A stretch of 64,000 bases of DNA from Melastoma dodecandrum (taxonomy: Eukaryota > Streptophyta > Magnoliopsida > Myrtales > Melastomataceae): the NCBI GenBank assembly GCA_029817715.1, contig JARUPY010000606.1, forward strand, positions 8,556,001 through 8,620,000. Direction: 5' to 3'. The position numbers were made by a program, and so were the translations under genes. This document shows positions 45,988 through 56,633 of the stretch, piece after piece (the first letter of the stretch is position 1; each line of letters opens with the position of its first letter). Below the pieces are notes generated by a model. That model was not told the origin of the DNA and ran no database searches. It saw only the letters and a list, made by a program, of their open reading frames with translations.

Positions 45988-46591
45988 ATGGCAGCCGAAT
46001 CCGTCGCCGCCAAGTCCTCTTGGGACTTCAGCTGGTATTTAGTTCTTTCATTATATTTTTAATCTTTCAATATGGAGCGATACGGAGGTGATGTTGATCG
46101 TTTCGTGTGTGTGCAGTGATTTGAAGGTAGATTTCGAGTCAGAGGAGAAGGCATCCATCGTTTACGCGGCGCTTGCAGTTGATGACGAGGTTCTAAACTC
46201 CTCTTCTCTGTACCGCATTTATTAGTTGGACTTACTTGTTTTATTACATCTGGAGTTGAATGCTTCGGGCTTTTCTGTCTCCCCGTTTGTGTTTGGTAGT
46301 TGCAACCGGATAAGGTGAGGAGGCAAATGTCAGTTTCTGACGATGGCAAGCTCAACGTGTGAGTTTTCCTTATCATCTTACCCTCCCAGGATACCATGCC
46401 CAAAGAAGAATGCCTTTTTATATGCCTGATGATTGATTCTTCTCTGTCTTTTTTTGTTTTTTTTTGGAATTTGATCAAGGCATTTCGAGGCAGTGGAAGC
46501 CAGATTCCTCAGAGCTTCCTACAGCGCTTTCTTGGACGTCCTCACCCTGGCCACCCGAACCATCGAAGAATTCAGGGAGATGGAGTTGTGA
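45988..46591 (+). CDS. Pcc1/LAGE3-type subunit of the EKC/KEOPS complex
   Basis: A small protein of 96 aa from exons 45988-46034, 46117-46189, 46300-46358 and 46480-46591. It matches the Pcc1 family: SWDFSCDLKVDFESEEKASI, then YAALAVDDELQPDKVRRQMS, then HFEAVEARFLRASYSAFLDV and ATRTIEEF. Pcc1 is the dimerisation subunit of KEOPS, which makes the t6A modification on ANN-decoding tRNAs together with Kae1 (OSGEP), Bud32 and Cgi121. Length is normal. The gene converges with ABIL, their stop codons lying about 200 bp apart. Confidence 0.93.
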
Positions 46592-46788
46592 CCCACCTTT
46601 GTGTTAATGCCTTCGACATCAAGGGTTGATCCATCTTCACTACTGCACTCCATCTGTATTAAGATAAATTTCCATCCTTTGCATTTCCTCCTTGACAATG
46701 TTTTCTTCACATAGGCTCGAAAAAGATTTACATTTCCCAACTTGGTAAGAATAACAACACTCAATCCTCCTCCCCAGCACAGCACACC

Positions 46789-48844
46789 TCAGTATTCATC
46801 GAGATAAGTATAAAGCATCTCGTCCTTCCTGGACTTTCGGCGGCTAAGCAGGGCCTTCAGAAGCCGCTTGCCCTTTCCCGGGTGAGGATGCTGCTGTTCC
46901 ACCTCCTTGCCGATCTCCCTTCCCGCGTGCAATCGCATTGAAGTGGATTTACGTGGCTCCAAGGGAAACTGTTTCGATTCAAGTGCCAAGAAAATTACTA
47001 CACAGTCGCATGAATTTGTAGTATGGCGGCTGTTTCGCAACAGCATGAAGCACTTACCTGGCTTCCTGGACCAACAAAACTAGGGGTGGTGGTCCGAATT
47101 GGATTTGGGGTGGTCGGCCTGCTCCCTTTGGGAGTCACTGGCCGGCTGGCGAGAGATCCAGAGCGTACCAATGGGAATCTGTTTGGCGACACTGACCGTT
47201 TATCTGTTTGAGCAAGGCATTCATCATACTGTTAGCAATATATTCTCGAATAGAAACAGGTCAAAGGGTAGGAAAATGACAGTTTACCAAGATCCTTGTT
47301 AGTAGTCATAGATGTAAAATGGAAGGTTCCTGAACGTTGTGGGGGTGGCCGCGGGGATGGCGATGGCGAACGCCCTCTATTGCGCTGGACATTATTACTG
47401 CAGGCCATTCGATTCAATTAGTTTGCTACGCACAGTAGAATCAGAAAGGCAACGGCCACAACATAACAATACTGGTATTTACCTTGCAGGAGGAGTATCT
47501 CTGATAGTGGTTCGAATAGCTTTCCGGGGTTGGGGGAGGAAAAAGAACATATTATGAAGTTAAAACAGAGGCCATTGAAATCCTGCAAAGATATGGAGTG
47601 AAAAGAGCTCCAAGGGAAATACCACTTTTGAATTGCCGCCAATCATCTTCATCGTCTAGGCTGCAACCATACTTCAGCTCGGCTCCATCAAGACCACTCG
47701 TTGTCTCTCCTGCTGAAAGTGTATCATGCAGCTGATAAGAACAGGGCATTCTACTTATTGTTGATGGAATCAAAATGAGAAACATAATTGTCAGAAGAGC
47801 AAGAAATGATTTGCCTGGCAAGATATATCGCTTATGGAACTTGGGCGTATTAATCATGAGAGACTGCTTTGAGAGACCCTCGCGATCCATGTACTCTTGG
47901 CACGTTCGAAGTCTCTAGAATGGGAAATCAGTTTGGTCATCAATAACAGTAGAAAATCTGTTAAGCCTCGTGCTTTCCCTTATTCTCGGTTGACAGTAAT
48001 GTTATGTGCAAGGGTCCAGTAGGACACAACTTTGAAATGCACCACAGAAGTTCTTCTCCTACAACACACCAGATGACCATTCAAAAGGGTCCTAAACTGG
48101 AAATGATTTCCCAATTTCACTTATACTCGAAAAATATTACAAGTCTATGCTAAGAGTAACCTAACACAAGCCATAATCCATGCAGAGTGACAATCAGATA
48201 TCCACCACAGTTTCAAAATCCCCCTAATCGATGAACAAGTGGGAGAGCCAACACCCAGTTACTCACCTGTTCAATGCAAGACACTCGAAGTTCTGTCCCA
48301 GAAACTTCATCCGCCTTTGCATCTAGGAGATCATTCACCTTGTATGTAATGGACCCGAGATGATCAACCGTATTGACAAGTGCCTTTGCGGCGTAATCTC
48401 GTAATGTCTCTACAACTCTGAAGGAAGGACAAAAGTATAGAAAATAAGAATATATTGCGAAATTTATCAGGTTGGTTTTACAAGCACGACAACATAATAA
48501 ACCGACTCACATTTGTTTCTGGTCATCATTCGAATATGATAGTTCAAAGTACTCTGCCGCTGAATACAACTGCGTCCTCAAATTTTTCAGATCCTGGAAC
48601 AACGAGATAATTAAATAAACACTAAATCAGGATAGCAAGCACTAGTGCCATGACGAGCACGCCATTTCTCGTTTGATAAAAGAAGTTAAGCACATGGACA
48701 AAATCGTAGCAGGAAAAAAGGAAGGCCAAACACTAATGTTACCTTGAGACAGTCTGAGAACAGCATGCTCTGCTGCATCGATACCTCGTCATAATTGGAA
48801 GCCCCACTGGAAATGGGGAAGGAGGAAGCGGTCATTGTCCCCAT
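46789..48844 (-). CDS. ABIL (ABI-1-like) subunit of the SCAR/WAVE complex, 9 exons
   Basis: Plant Abi homologue that joins the SCAR/WAVE regulatory complex and so controls Arp2/3-driven actin branching. Exons on the minus strand are 48844-48743, 48593-48511, 48417-48267, 47914-47815, 47712-47623, 47519-47483, 47397-47288, 47203-47058 and 46968-46789, giving 332 aa. Family blocks: [20 protein letters not shown] near the start, [52 protein letters not shown], then [11 protein letters not shown], a Pro/Ser/Thr-rich middle, and the basic end [19 protein letters not shown] with YTYLDEY. Intron 4 has a GC donor and is in frame (see findings). I start at the first ATG of the frame, 48844. Confidence 0.93.
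47713..47814 (-). other. In-frame GC-AG intron of the ABIL gene
   Basis: Donor CCAG|GCAAAT (47814-47813) and acceptor TTTCAG|CAGGAG (47714-47713). Splicing gives YILPAGETTSG, matching the ILPAGE junction of Arabidopsis ABIL1. Length is 102 bp, divisible by three, with no in-frame stop. Confidence 0.75.
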
Positions 48845-50377
48845 TGGGACCAAACCCTTGCTCCAACAAGTAGTTTTGGGGTTCAATGTCCAACCCAGCA
48901 GAAGATACAGTTACCCAACGAATCAAAAGGGAGAATCACCGTGGCTGCGTTATGAATTACCAGAATCAATAGTTCAACTTTACCGGTCGTCAAACTTCTA
49001 AATTAGCCACCAGAAACGATGATCAAAAGCACAACAACGACTTAACCTCGGAACCAACTGTCGGACTGCGTAACTTCTACTACAACAACAAAAACTATCA
49101 CCACAATCCAACCCCAAGAGAAAGAAAATGCAGGCGGAGGCCGAAACCCAAAATCCTCAGAAAAAGCAGCAAAAAGCAGGAACAGACGACGCCACTTTCC
49201 CAGGTAAAAAGAAAAGGAAAGAAAGGAAGGAAGCAGTCCCCCATTGAGGTAGTAGACAAAGAAAGGATTAATCAAACCCCAAACCCAACCCAACCTCTGG
49301 TCCTCGTCTCCGGGAGGGAAAGAAAGGATCACCGGGCACTCGGGCTGACTCTCTTCATTCCGGGGACTAAGCAAACCAAGCAACCAACGAAATTCGGGAA
49401 AGACCCACGAACCCCGACGAAGGAAAGCTAAGTTCTTTACTGCCGTTAAGTCCAGGAGACACTTTTTAATGTATGAAAAAAAAAAGGCGCAACGCCAAGG
49501 GGAAGAGGGAGGGAGGGAGGCTTAGGCTCTTTCCTAACAATTGGGTTTGACGTGGGACCCGCAGGAAAGGAACGCGCCTATGGCTTTTTCTATGCAGAGG
49601 TAGCGAGGAAAAGGGAGGCAAAAGAAATGCAGGGCACGTCCCATATCTCAAATTAAAATGTTGGGAGGGATGGGATGCGATGTAATAATAATGTCTTCTG
49701 TTTGTTAGGCGTGCACGTCGTCTGTGAATGAGAACCCAATTTTGTACCACGATACTTATTGTCATGCCCACTCGTCCCAATCCTAACTTCGCCTTTTAAA
49801 ATCATAATTAATTACTTTCACTAAAGCAAAAGATTAGGAAAGAAAAAAAAAAAAGATGCCGCCCGGGGGGGGGGGGTTTTGTGGGGGACAGTGGACTTGG
49901 GGACATTAAATTTTAAGGAAAAGGGAATTTACAGGAGAGGGAAGAAGTTGTTTTGGTTGACTACTTTTTTTTGTCTAATCTATATAAAAATTAAAAAAAA
50001 AAATGAATTAGGACAGGACAAAAATGATTGTCCTTTCCCCGTGATGCATGGCCACCAACCCCTTCACCTCCGATTGGTCATAGTTGGGCCTGGGCTTTTC
50101 CTCGATTAAATCGTAAAAGCCCATTATAGCCCGATTTGGGGGATGACGTCATCATTTTTGCCCCCCCGACCAAAATGTAATACAGGATCGAATGACTGAC
50201 TGTAGCTCTCATCATGTAATCAGATACGTTTTCTCCTTTCCCCCTTATGGGAATATTGTGATCTTCGTTTGTGAAATAAAGGACGTGATTGTATTGTGTC
50301 TTTGTTGTCATTATTTCTCAAGAGCCTCGAGGGTTTTTATTTTTTTTTTTGTGTGTGTGTTCGACGAGGTTGCGATT
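48845..50377. other. Divergent intergenic region, ABIL 5' side
   Basis: No coding gene. The part from 48900 to 49460 is probably ABIL 5' UTR, intron or promoter on the minus strand. A poly-A run and a G run lie at 49840-49880. GGGCCTGGGCTT-type elements lie near 50085-50100. Confidence 0.4.
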
Positions 50378-52121
50378 ATGGCAGGCGGTCGGCGCAATGC
50401 CGCCAGGGGAGAAGCCGGCGGAAGGATAGGTCCGGTCAGTAACTTGCCGGATGAGATCGTTCCGCATATCATATCGTTGCTTCCCCCCGTCGAAGCTGTC
50501 CGGATGGGATTGATCCTTCCCCTTCCATATGTCTGGAAGTGCCTTAGGGACCTGTCGTTCGACGAGTGCGACTTGCATGTTTGCCCGACCCGGTCCGGGT
50601 ATGTTCCTGACAAGGATATCGCCAGGTTCGTGAACTTCATCGATCGTGTGCTGGCTCTGCATGATGGCCCTGCCATCGACAGGTTTCGTCTCAAGACGAA
50701 CCTCAACGTGATCATAGGGGAATCGATACCTGGCTGGATCGACTTGGCGCTCAGCAAGAAGGTTAAGACCATGGATTTAGACCTCCGAGGCTGTTCCAAG
50801 GACAGGGAGCGTCACCTTTTGCAACGATTTCCTGTCAGTATGAGGGGCTGCCACTTGGTGGAGTTGTCTCTCACGTACTGCGAAGTCAGAGAGGTTCGGT
50901 TCGAGTCGCTAAGGAAGCTAAAGTTGGCATTGGCTGGCATAGTCCGCGAGCAGACCATGGCAGACATATTTGCCGGTTGTCCGTGCCTGGAGGAGCTGTC
51001 TCTCCGCGGCATGATCCTGAAACATCTGACGGTACCAAAAAACCATCCGCTGAAAAGGCTTCTTGCAGAGATTGACCAACTGGAAACTTTGGACCTGGAA
51101 TGCTCCGAAGTGAAAGCGTTAACCATGGTCGCTTCTCCTCGCCTCATGAAATTGAACTGTCCCCCGAGCATGACCAAGTTGGACATCTCTGGTCACATTC
51201 ATAATCTGCTCTTGAAGGGCACTGGTTCCGTCAATGACGCGGCGATTCGTCTTTGGACCACCACTCATAATGGTCTACCGATTTGTCTCTATCATAGTCC
51301 CTCACATGGTTGCAAGCCCATTGCCCAAGGGGAATTCCTGAATGTGAAAATGCTCCTGGAGATGCTGCGCCACTCGTCCCGGTCTGAGTTAGGCACTTGG
51401 GTTTTCTTAGTATGTGGTTTGAATCTCTCGCAGTCGCACTCTTTCCTCGAGATCGCTTGGTTTAGTCATGCCCTAACCCGGTGCCAATCTCTCAGGTAAT
51501 TTTGATCTGGGAGATAAAGGAACGTCCGTCTCCATCCTATGAATGGAAGCAGGTGACAGTCTCGCTCGGCCTGACAAAGTGGATCAAGCCTGGGATACGC
51601 TGGTTACTAAGGCAATGTAATCGCTTGGAAACTCTTACAGTGTACTTTTACCCGTGCAACCAGAAGAACCTGAAGGTAATGTGATTCACATCTAGTTCGC
51701 TCGCTCACTGGCTATCCGAGCACACAGGACCAACTCGTCTTGTTTGGATGATTGACAGTATTTTTCAGATAAAATGCGGGAAGGTTACAACTTAGAGGAA
51801 GGGAGCTGCGGGAGCTTGTTCGAGCCAATCCAATACAGCTGCCTTGAGAACCGCCTCAGGAAGGTCACAGTGGAAGGATGCGTCACGGATCCCTTCGCCA
51901 TTCAGTTTATCGCATTCATCCTCGGCCGTGCTCTATCCTTAAAGGAGATGGTGATTTCCGCTAGGAAGAATCGGGGAGATTTAGGGGACAGGAGCTTACC
52001 GCTCGTGGACAAGATCCAACTGAAGAAAGAATGCCGAGTGCAGGATCTGTCGCCAGAATTCTGCCAACAGATTTTGACGATCCCCAAGGTTGCTCGTTCC
52101 GCTGTCATAAACTTTAAGTGA
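50378..52121 (+). CDS. F-box/LRR protein (FBD-like class), intact copy
   Basis: Predicted SCF ubiquitin-ligase substrate receptor. Exons 50378-51409, 51496-51675 and 51759-52121 give 524 aa. The F-box is near residues 19-60 (VSNLPDEIVPHIISLLPPVE, VWKCLRDLSFDECDL). Leucine-rich repeats of the plant F-box/LRR type follow (LVELSLTYCEVREVRFESLR, CPCLEELSLRGMILKHL, LETLDLECSEVKAL). The C-terminal third has the FBD-like VTVEGCVTDPFAIQFIAFIL. The frame is open upstream to an ATG at 50192, but that 62-residue extension is hydrophobic and low-complexity, so I use 50378. Exon junctions are conserved in the decayed neighbour. Confidence 0.85.
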
Positions 52122-52639
52122 CGCATTCTGCATTGTACACAACATTAGACTTATCGGCTAGAACTTTTTTGCGGCTCCTCCAGGGGGCCTCGAACGCTTG
52201 CCTGCAGTTGTAGCCTAGAGACTGAATAAGCAGCACGATATTAAAGGCAGAGGCGTCCTCCTTACTTTAGTTCTATAGACCTTGGCATTGCTGTTCATCT
52301 CCTTCTCGGAGCTGATAATCATGTAATAGTCTGAGAACAGCATCTTTCTTTTTCCTTCTCTGTAAGTTTAGATGTGAAAATTCAAGCACATAAAGTATTT
52401 ATGTGCTCGATGACGCGGTTCCGTCAACAACATCTTCATTCATCTCGCGAACCCTTCGCATTCCATGCACCCTTTTTGTCTCTACATGAGTTTAGTAGAG
52501 GCAGCAATGAGCTCTTCTGAAATTGCTCGCGGAGAAGTTTTGCCACCTTAACCAGTTCAAGTTATGCAGTTGGATGTTCTCATAAGTAGCGCAAATACCT
52601 AGCCACTCTTTTCATCTGTTTCCTCTTGTCTGTTTCATT

Positions 52640-53060
52640 CAGGCCATGCTCCTGAGCGTCGTCGATCTGGTTCCAATTGTTTCAAGTGCTTTTGATCTGG
52701 GAGATGAGGCGACGTCCATCCATCCCCTAGAACTGGAAATGCAGGAGTGCCCTGGTTGGAAAAACAATTGTGGAGTCTATACTTGGAGTAAGCCGGTTGC
52801 TGCGGGCTATGTGAAGACTCGGAATCTCCCCGTGTACTTGGTCACGTCAAAACCAGATAATCATCGGAGAGGTCATTTAAGGGTTCGTATGGCTGCCTCC
52901 GTGCCATCTCAAGAAAGTCGCAACGCAAGGATGTGCTACATATATCCCTCCGTCATCGAGTTTATGATGTTCCTCCTCGACGACGACCACTTGAACGTAG
53001 AGGAGCTGGTGATTTCCTCCAGAAAGACTCAGATAATCATCGGAGAGTAAACTGGTGAGG
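52640..53060 (+). pseudogene. Fragment of the F-box/LRR gene (C-terminal part)
   Basis: A shifted, fragmentary copy of exons 2-3 of the gene at 50378. Frame-broken pieces include LIWEMRRRPS, GVSRLL and LNVEELVISSRK. N-terminal exons are absent. Confidence 0.7.
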
Positions 53061-53269
53061 ACGACTGAGACCGCAACAACTTCTACAACAACCGAATCTC
53101 CGAAATGAAATGGTAAAAGAAATAAACATAAAAAAATATTCGAAGGTCAGAATCTTTTATATTTTTACTTATTTGAAGATTGCGATCTTCTATTCTTTGC
53201 AATCTGCATACAACATTCGTCTCCTTTCCTTAATTTATTTTCAGTGTCTGAGCTTTTTTTTTTATCAAC

Positions 53270-54890
53270 ACGGCAGATGATCGGGCAGCTGCAAAGGCTC
53301 TTGCCATGGAAGGAGTCACCGATCTGCCTGATACCTTAATTCTGCACAGAGTAGTGGCTTTATCAACAGAGTAGTGGCTCTGCACAAAGGCCCCGCCATT
53401 GATAGGTTCCTCCTCAAGGTGAATGTTCGCCTAACAGATGTAGGAGCCAACGCAGTTCGTCTCTTTGAGTGCTCTGGAAGGCCCAGGAGAGGTTGCGGAA
53501 AGCCATCGATGATTGGATAAGTTTCGCTACGAGCAAGAAGGTTTTGTCCCTGGATTTGGACTTTGCTGGCTGTGGGAGGGACCGTAACTTTTTATGAATG
53601 GAAAGGATTCCCCCGTTGATGTTACCAACAGCCGCTTGGTGGAGTTGCGGCTTGTGTCTTGTGAGGTCAGGAAGGTTCAGTTCGATTCGCTCCGGAAGTT
53701 ATCACTGATGTCGATTGTCATCTCAGGGGAACAGACCATGGCCGACATCTTTTCCGGTTGTCCGAATCTCGAGGAACCGTCTATTTGTGGTGGCACTGGC
53801 CTGATATATCTAAAATTACCGGAACAACATCCGCTGAAAAAGCTGTGGTTAAATCACAAGTGTCTTCTGAAGTTGGACCTTTGATGCTCGAACCTAAAAG
53901 AGTTGATTCTGGTCGCATCTTCTGGCTTCGAGATGTTGAACTGTCCAAACTTGATTAGTTTGGACTTCTCCGGGCACATGCACAGCGTGTTCTTGAAGGA
54001 CGCAGCTTCTGTCAATGAAGCGGCAATTCATCTTCGTAACCCCTGGCTACGCGACCACCTGTTCTGTCTATACAATGCAGGACAGGCATTAGTTGTGGGA
54101 ACATGGTCGAGGGGGCTAAGCCTGAAATTGCTTCTGGAGAAGTTGCGCCATTGCTCCCGGTCCAAGCTGTGCACCTGGATTTTCTCTGTACGTGACTCAA
54201 ATATCTTGCAAGTCTTCTACATATTCTCCGCTCGATCGTATCTTTTGGTCATTCCACGATCCAATGCCGTCACTTTCAGGTTCTTACAATTTGGGAGATA
54301 AAGGGACGTCCGTCTCTGTCCTATCAATGGAAGCACGTGACCGCCCTACTCGGCCTGACGAATTGGATTATACCTGGAGTAAGCCGGTTATTGAGGCATT
54401 GTGAATGCTTGGAAACGCTTGCTGTGAATTTCTACCCGTGTCGTGACGATAAACTGAAGGTAATAATACTACATAGTTTGCTCGCTTGCTGTTTCCAACT
54501 GAGTTCCTTACATGGGTCTAAATCTTCTGCGGGGATGATCTTGACAGTTTTTGGAGCAAAGATGCAAGAAGCATATGGCTTTGATGAAGGGAGCTGTGGG
54601 AGCTCTTTCAGAGGTTCGAATGGCTGCCTTCAGCGCCATCTCAAGAAGGTCACGGTGCAGGGATTCGTCACAGATCCCCTCTCGATTCAGTTTATGGTGT
54701 TCCTCCTCAGTATTGCTTCATGCCTGGAGGAGCTAGAGATCTCCGCTAGAAAGCCTCCGTGATATTCTGTGGGAAGATGCTTACTTTCAAACGAGATTCG
54801 ACTGACTCAAGAAGACCGTGTTCGGTATTTGTCGCCCCAATTCCGTCGACGAGTTCTGGAGATTCCTAGGGCCTCTAAATTGTCATAAGG
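53270..54890 (+). pseudogene. F-box/LRR pseudogene, downstream paralogue
   Basis: Nearly full-length diverged copy of the gene at 50378. It starts at about HKGPAIDRFLLKVNVRLTD, lacks a readable F-box and has frameshifts near 53500-53600. An in-frame TGA at 53882-53884 sits inside the LRR (LKLDL stop CSNLKEL, where the intact copy has LDLECSEVKAL). The exon 1/2 and 2/3 splice signals and the end VTVQGFVTDPLSIQFMVFLL are still present, so decay is fairly recent. Confidence 0.82.
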
Positions 54891-55004
54891 TTTACTCGAT
54901 GATGAGTGTACGTACAAGTAAGACTAATCAACTAAGAGTTTAGGGCTTCTTCTCCGTTGTTCTTGGTGGAGCGGCGTCTCCACCGGACCACCTGCTTGAA
55001 TCCT

Positions 55005-55772
55005 TCACAAATGCTTGCCTGCAGTTTCAGTTTTTCTGTTACTCCTATTACACAACCCAGTACAAGAAGAGACCAAAGATTTGAAACTTACCCACAAATG
55101 GGATTTGTTTGGTGATAGGATGAGGAAGCTCCTCCTCCTCTTGACTCTAATAATCTTGACCTTCGGGCCGCTGTCCATCTCCTCCTGATCGCAGTTGCGG
55201 CAGGATAATCCGTGACTGTCTCCTCTGGGTGTTTCGATCTTCTTCCGATCATGAAACGGAACCTTGGAACCGAGACTGTCCCGCCTCAAGGACCCGAAAG
55301 CTGCCTTCTCGCTAGAGCCTATACACCTGAACGACCACGTCTCCATAACCCTCTTCCTGTGGCGGGGGTAAGTGCCCTCACTGACAGTGTTTGGGGAGGA
55401 AACGGTTATGCTGTCACTGGCAGCGGCAGTAGCGTCATGTCCATCGGTTAGCAGTCCTGGAGGCAGGTCCAGGGATCTCTTCTCTCCTTCCGTGACGACA
55501 GGAGGGGCGTAAGGCGATCGTGCTAGCCAGGGCGTTAGCAGTCCTGGAGGCAGGTCCAGGGATCTCTTCTCTCCTTCCGTGACGACAGGAGGGGCGTAAG
55601 GCGATCGCGCTAGCCAGGGCATAGGCTTCCCCGGAGCCTCCTCCCACAGGAAGGGGATTGCGGCCCCTGGGTGGAGGGGTGGGGTCCGAAGGCCAGGGGC
55701 CTCCGCGGCATGCTGCCTCGGCATCGAGAAGATGGGCAGTTTCGGGGCATCCCAAGGATCACGTTCTCCCAT
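55005..55772 (-). CDS. DUF688 family protein
   Basis: An intronless frame of 255 aa. The motif AIPFLWEEAPGKPMPW near the N-terminus is the signature of plant DUF688 proteins (PFLWEExPGxP). The middle is Ser/Thr-rich and the C-terminus basic (KVKIIRVKRRRSFLIL). An exact-looking 87-bp tandem duplication (55450-55536 and 55537-55623) repeats 29 residues including LARSPYAPPVVTEGEKRSLD in frame. Function unknown. The start at 55772 is the first ATG. Confidence 0.75.
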   Translation of the reverse strand: MGERDPWDAPKLPIFSMPRQHAAEAPGLRTPPLHPGAAIPFLWEEAPGKPMPWLARSPYAPPVVTEGEKRSLDLPPGLLTPWLARSPYAPPVVTEGEKRSLDLPPGLLTDGHDATAAASDSITVSSPNTVSEGTYPRHRKRVMETWSFRCIGSSEKAAFGSLRRDSLGSKVPFHDRKKIETPRGDSHGLSCRNCDQEEMDSGPKVKIIRVKRRRSFLILSPNKSHLWVSFKSLVSSCTGLCNRSNRKTETAGKHL

Positions 55773-56633
55773 GTCGTGTTTGGTGTTTGCCCGGAGCTGA
55801 CGATTGTTGGGTCAAGTCCAGCTTTTAATTCATGGGCAGCGCAGGCAACACGGTCGATTAGAGCAATGAGTTTGACGCGGTTGGGTTGGCGACAGTAAGA
55901 AAGTCTTTGGTGGGCATGTCCGAAGAGTCCTCCTCTGATAAGGACAGGAAGAGAAGAAACAATAAATTGTTGACCCACAACAGCCAAACACCCCCTTTTT
56001 CATCAAAGATTTTGATTTGTCGGGTCCCCACGATTGAGAGTTTTGAAATTATCGATCTCTCAGGCTCCCCATGTTTTCCAGTATACAGCTCAAAGTTTCC
56101 ATGAAGCTTGTTTTATCACGCCTTCCACTTCAGGCTTCTCCCACCCCAACAGTGACAAGGGATGATTATGCGACCACAGTAGATCCAAACTTCCTTCGGG
56201 ACAGTCTTATTGCCCCGTCATGTCCGCAAAATAAGGCCCAGCTCAATAGGACAGGCAGACAGAAGGAGTTGTGTGTCAAGACAACCAGAAAAGACCTTGG
56301 TGGCCGTGCTTCGAGTACATCGACAGGAAGCTTCGAGGGAGCACGCCCATGGATGTTAGAAATACAAGAAGAGGCACCCCTCGACTACCCCGAGCAATAG
56401 GAACAGAATGATTTCTTTGAGTTTGCTGTAAACTCAATGACAGACGCTTGTCAGTGCCCAATATTCACAAGACAAGAATGTCAGAGACGAAGCCATTAGC
56501 ACCGAGACATAAGACGAGCTTACAATCTTGCCAATACATAAAACTTCATTCAGTGATTAAGTTTAATGTATTGTCGATCTGCAAACGAGCAAACACACAT
56601 AAAACAAGACTGCAGCGGTAAAAAAAGGGTGTA
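55773..56633. other. Spacer before the copia element
   Basis: No recognised gene. One open frame at 56071-56400 (+) has no recognised domain. Confidence 0.4.

Noticed and set aside
49620..49650. A miR164-like string (GCAGGGCACGT)
   Set aside because: Only the centre matches and no complementary arm is found nearby.
50192..50377. Upstream in-frame extension of the F-box/LRR gene from an ATG at 50192
   Set aside because: The 62 extra residues are hydrophobic and low-complexity and precede a standard F-box start; the paralogue gives no support.
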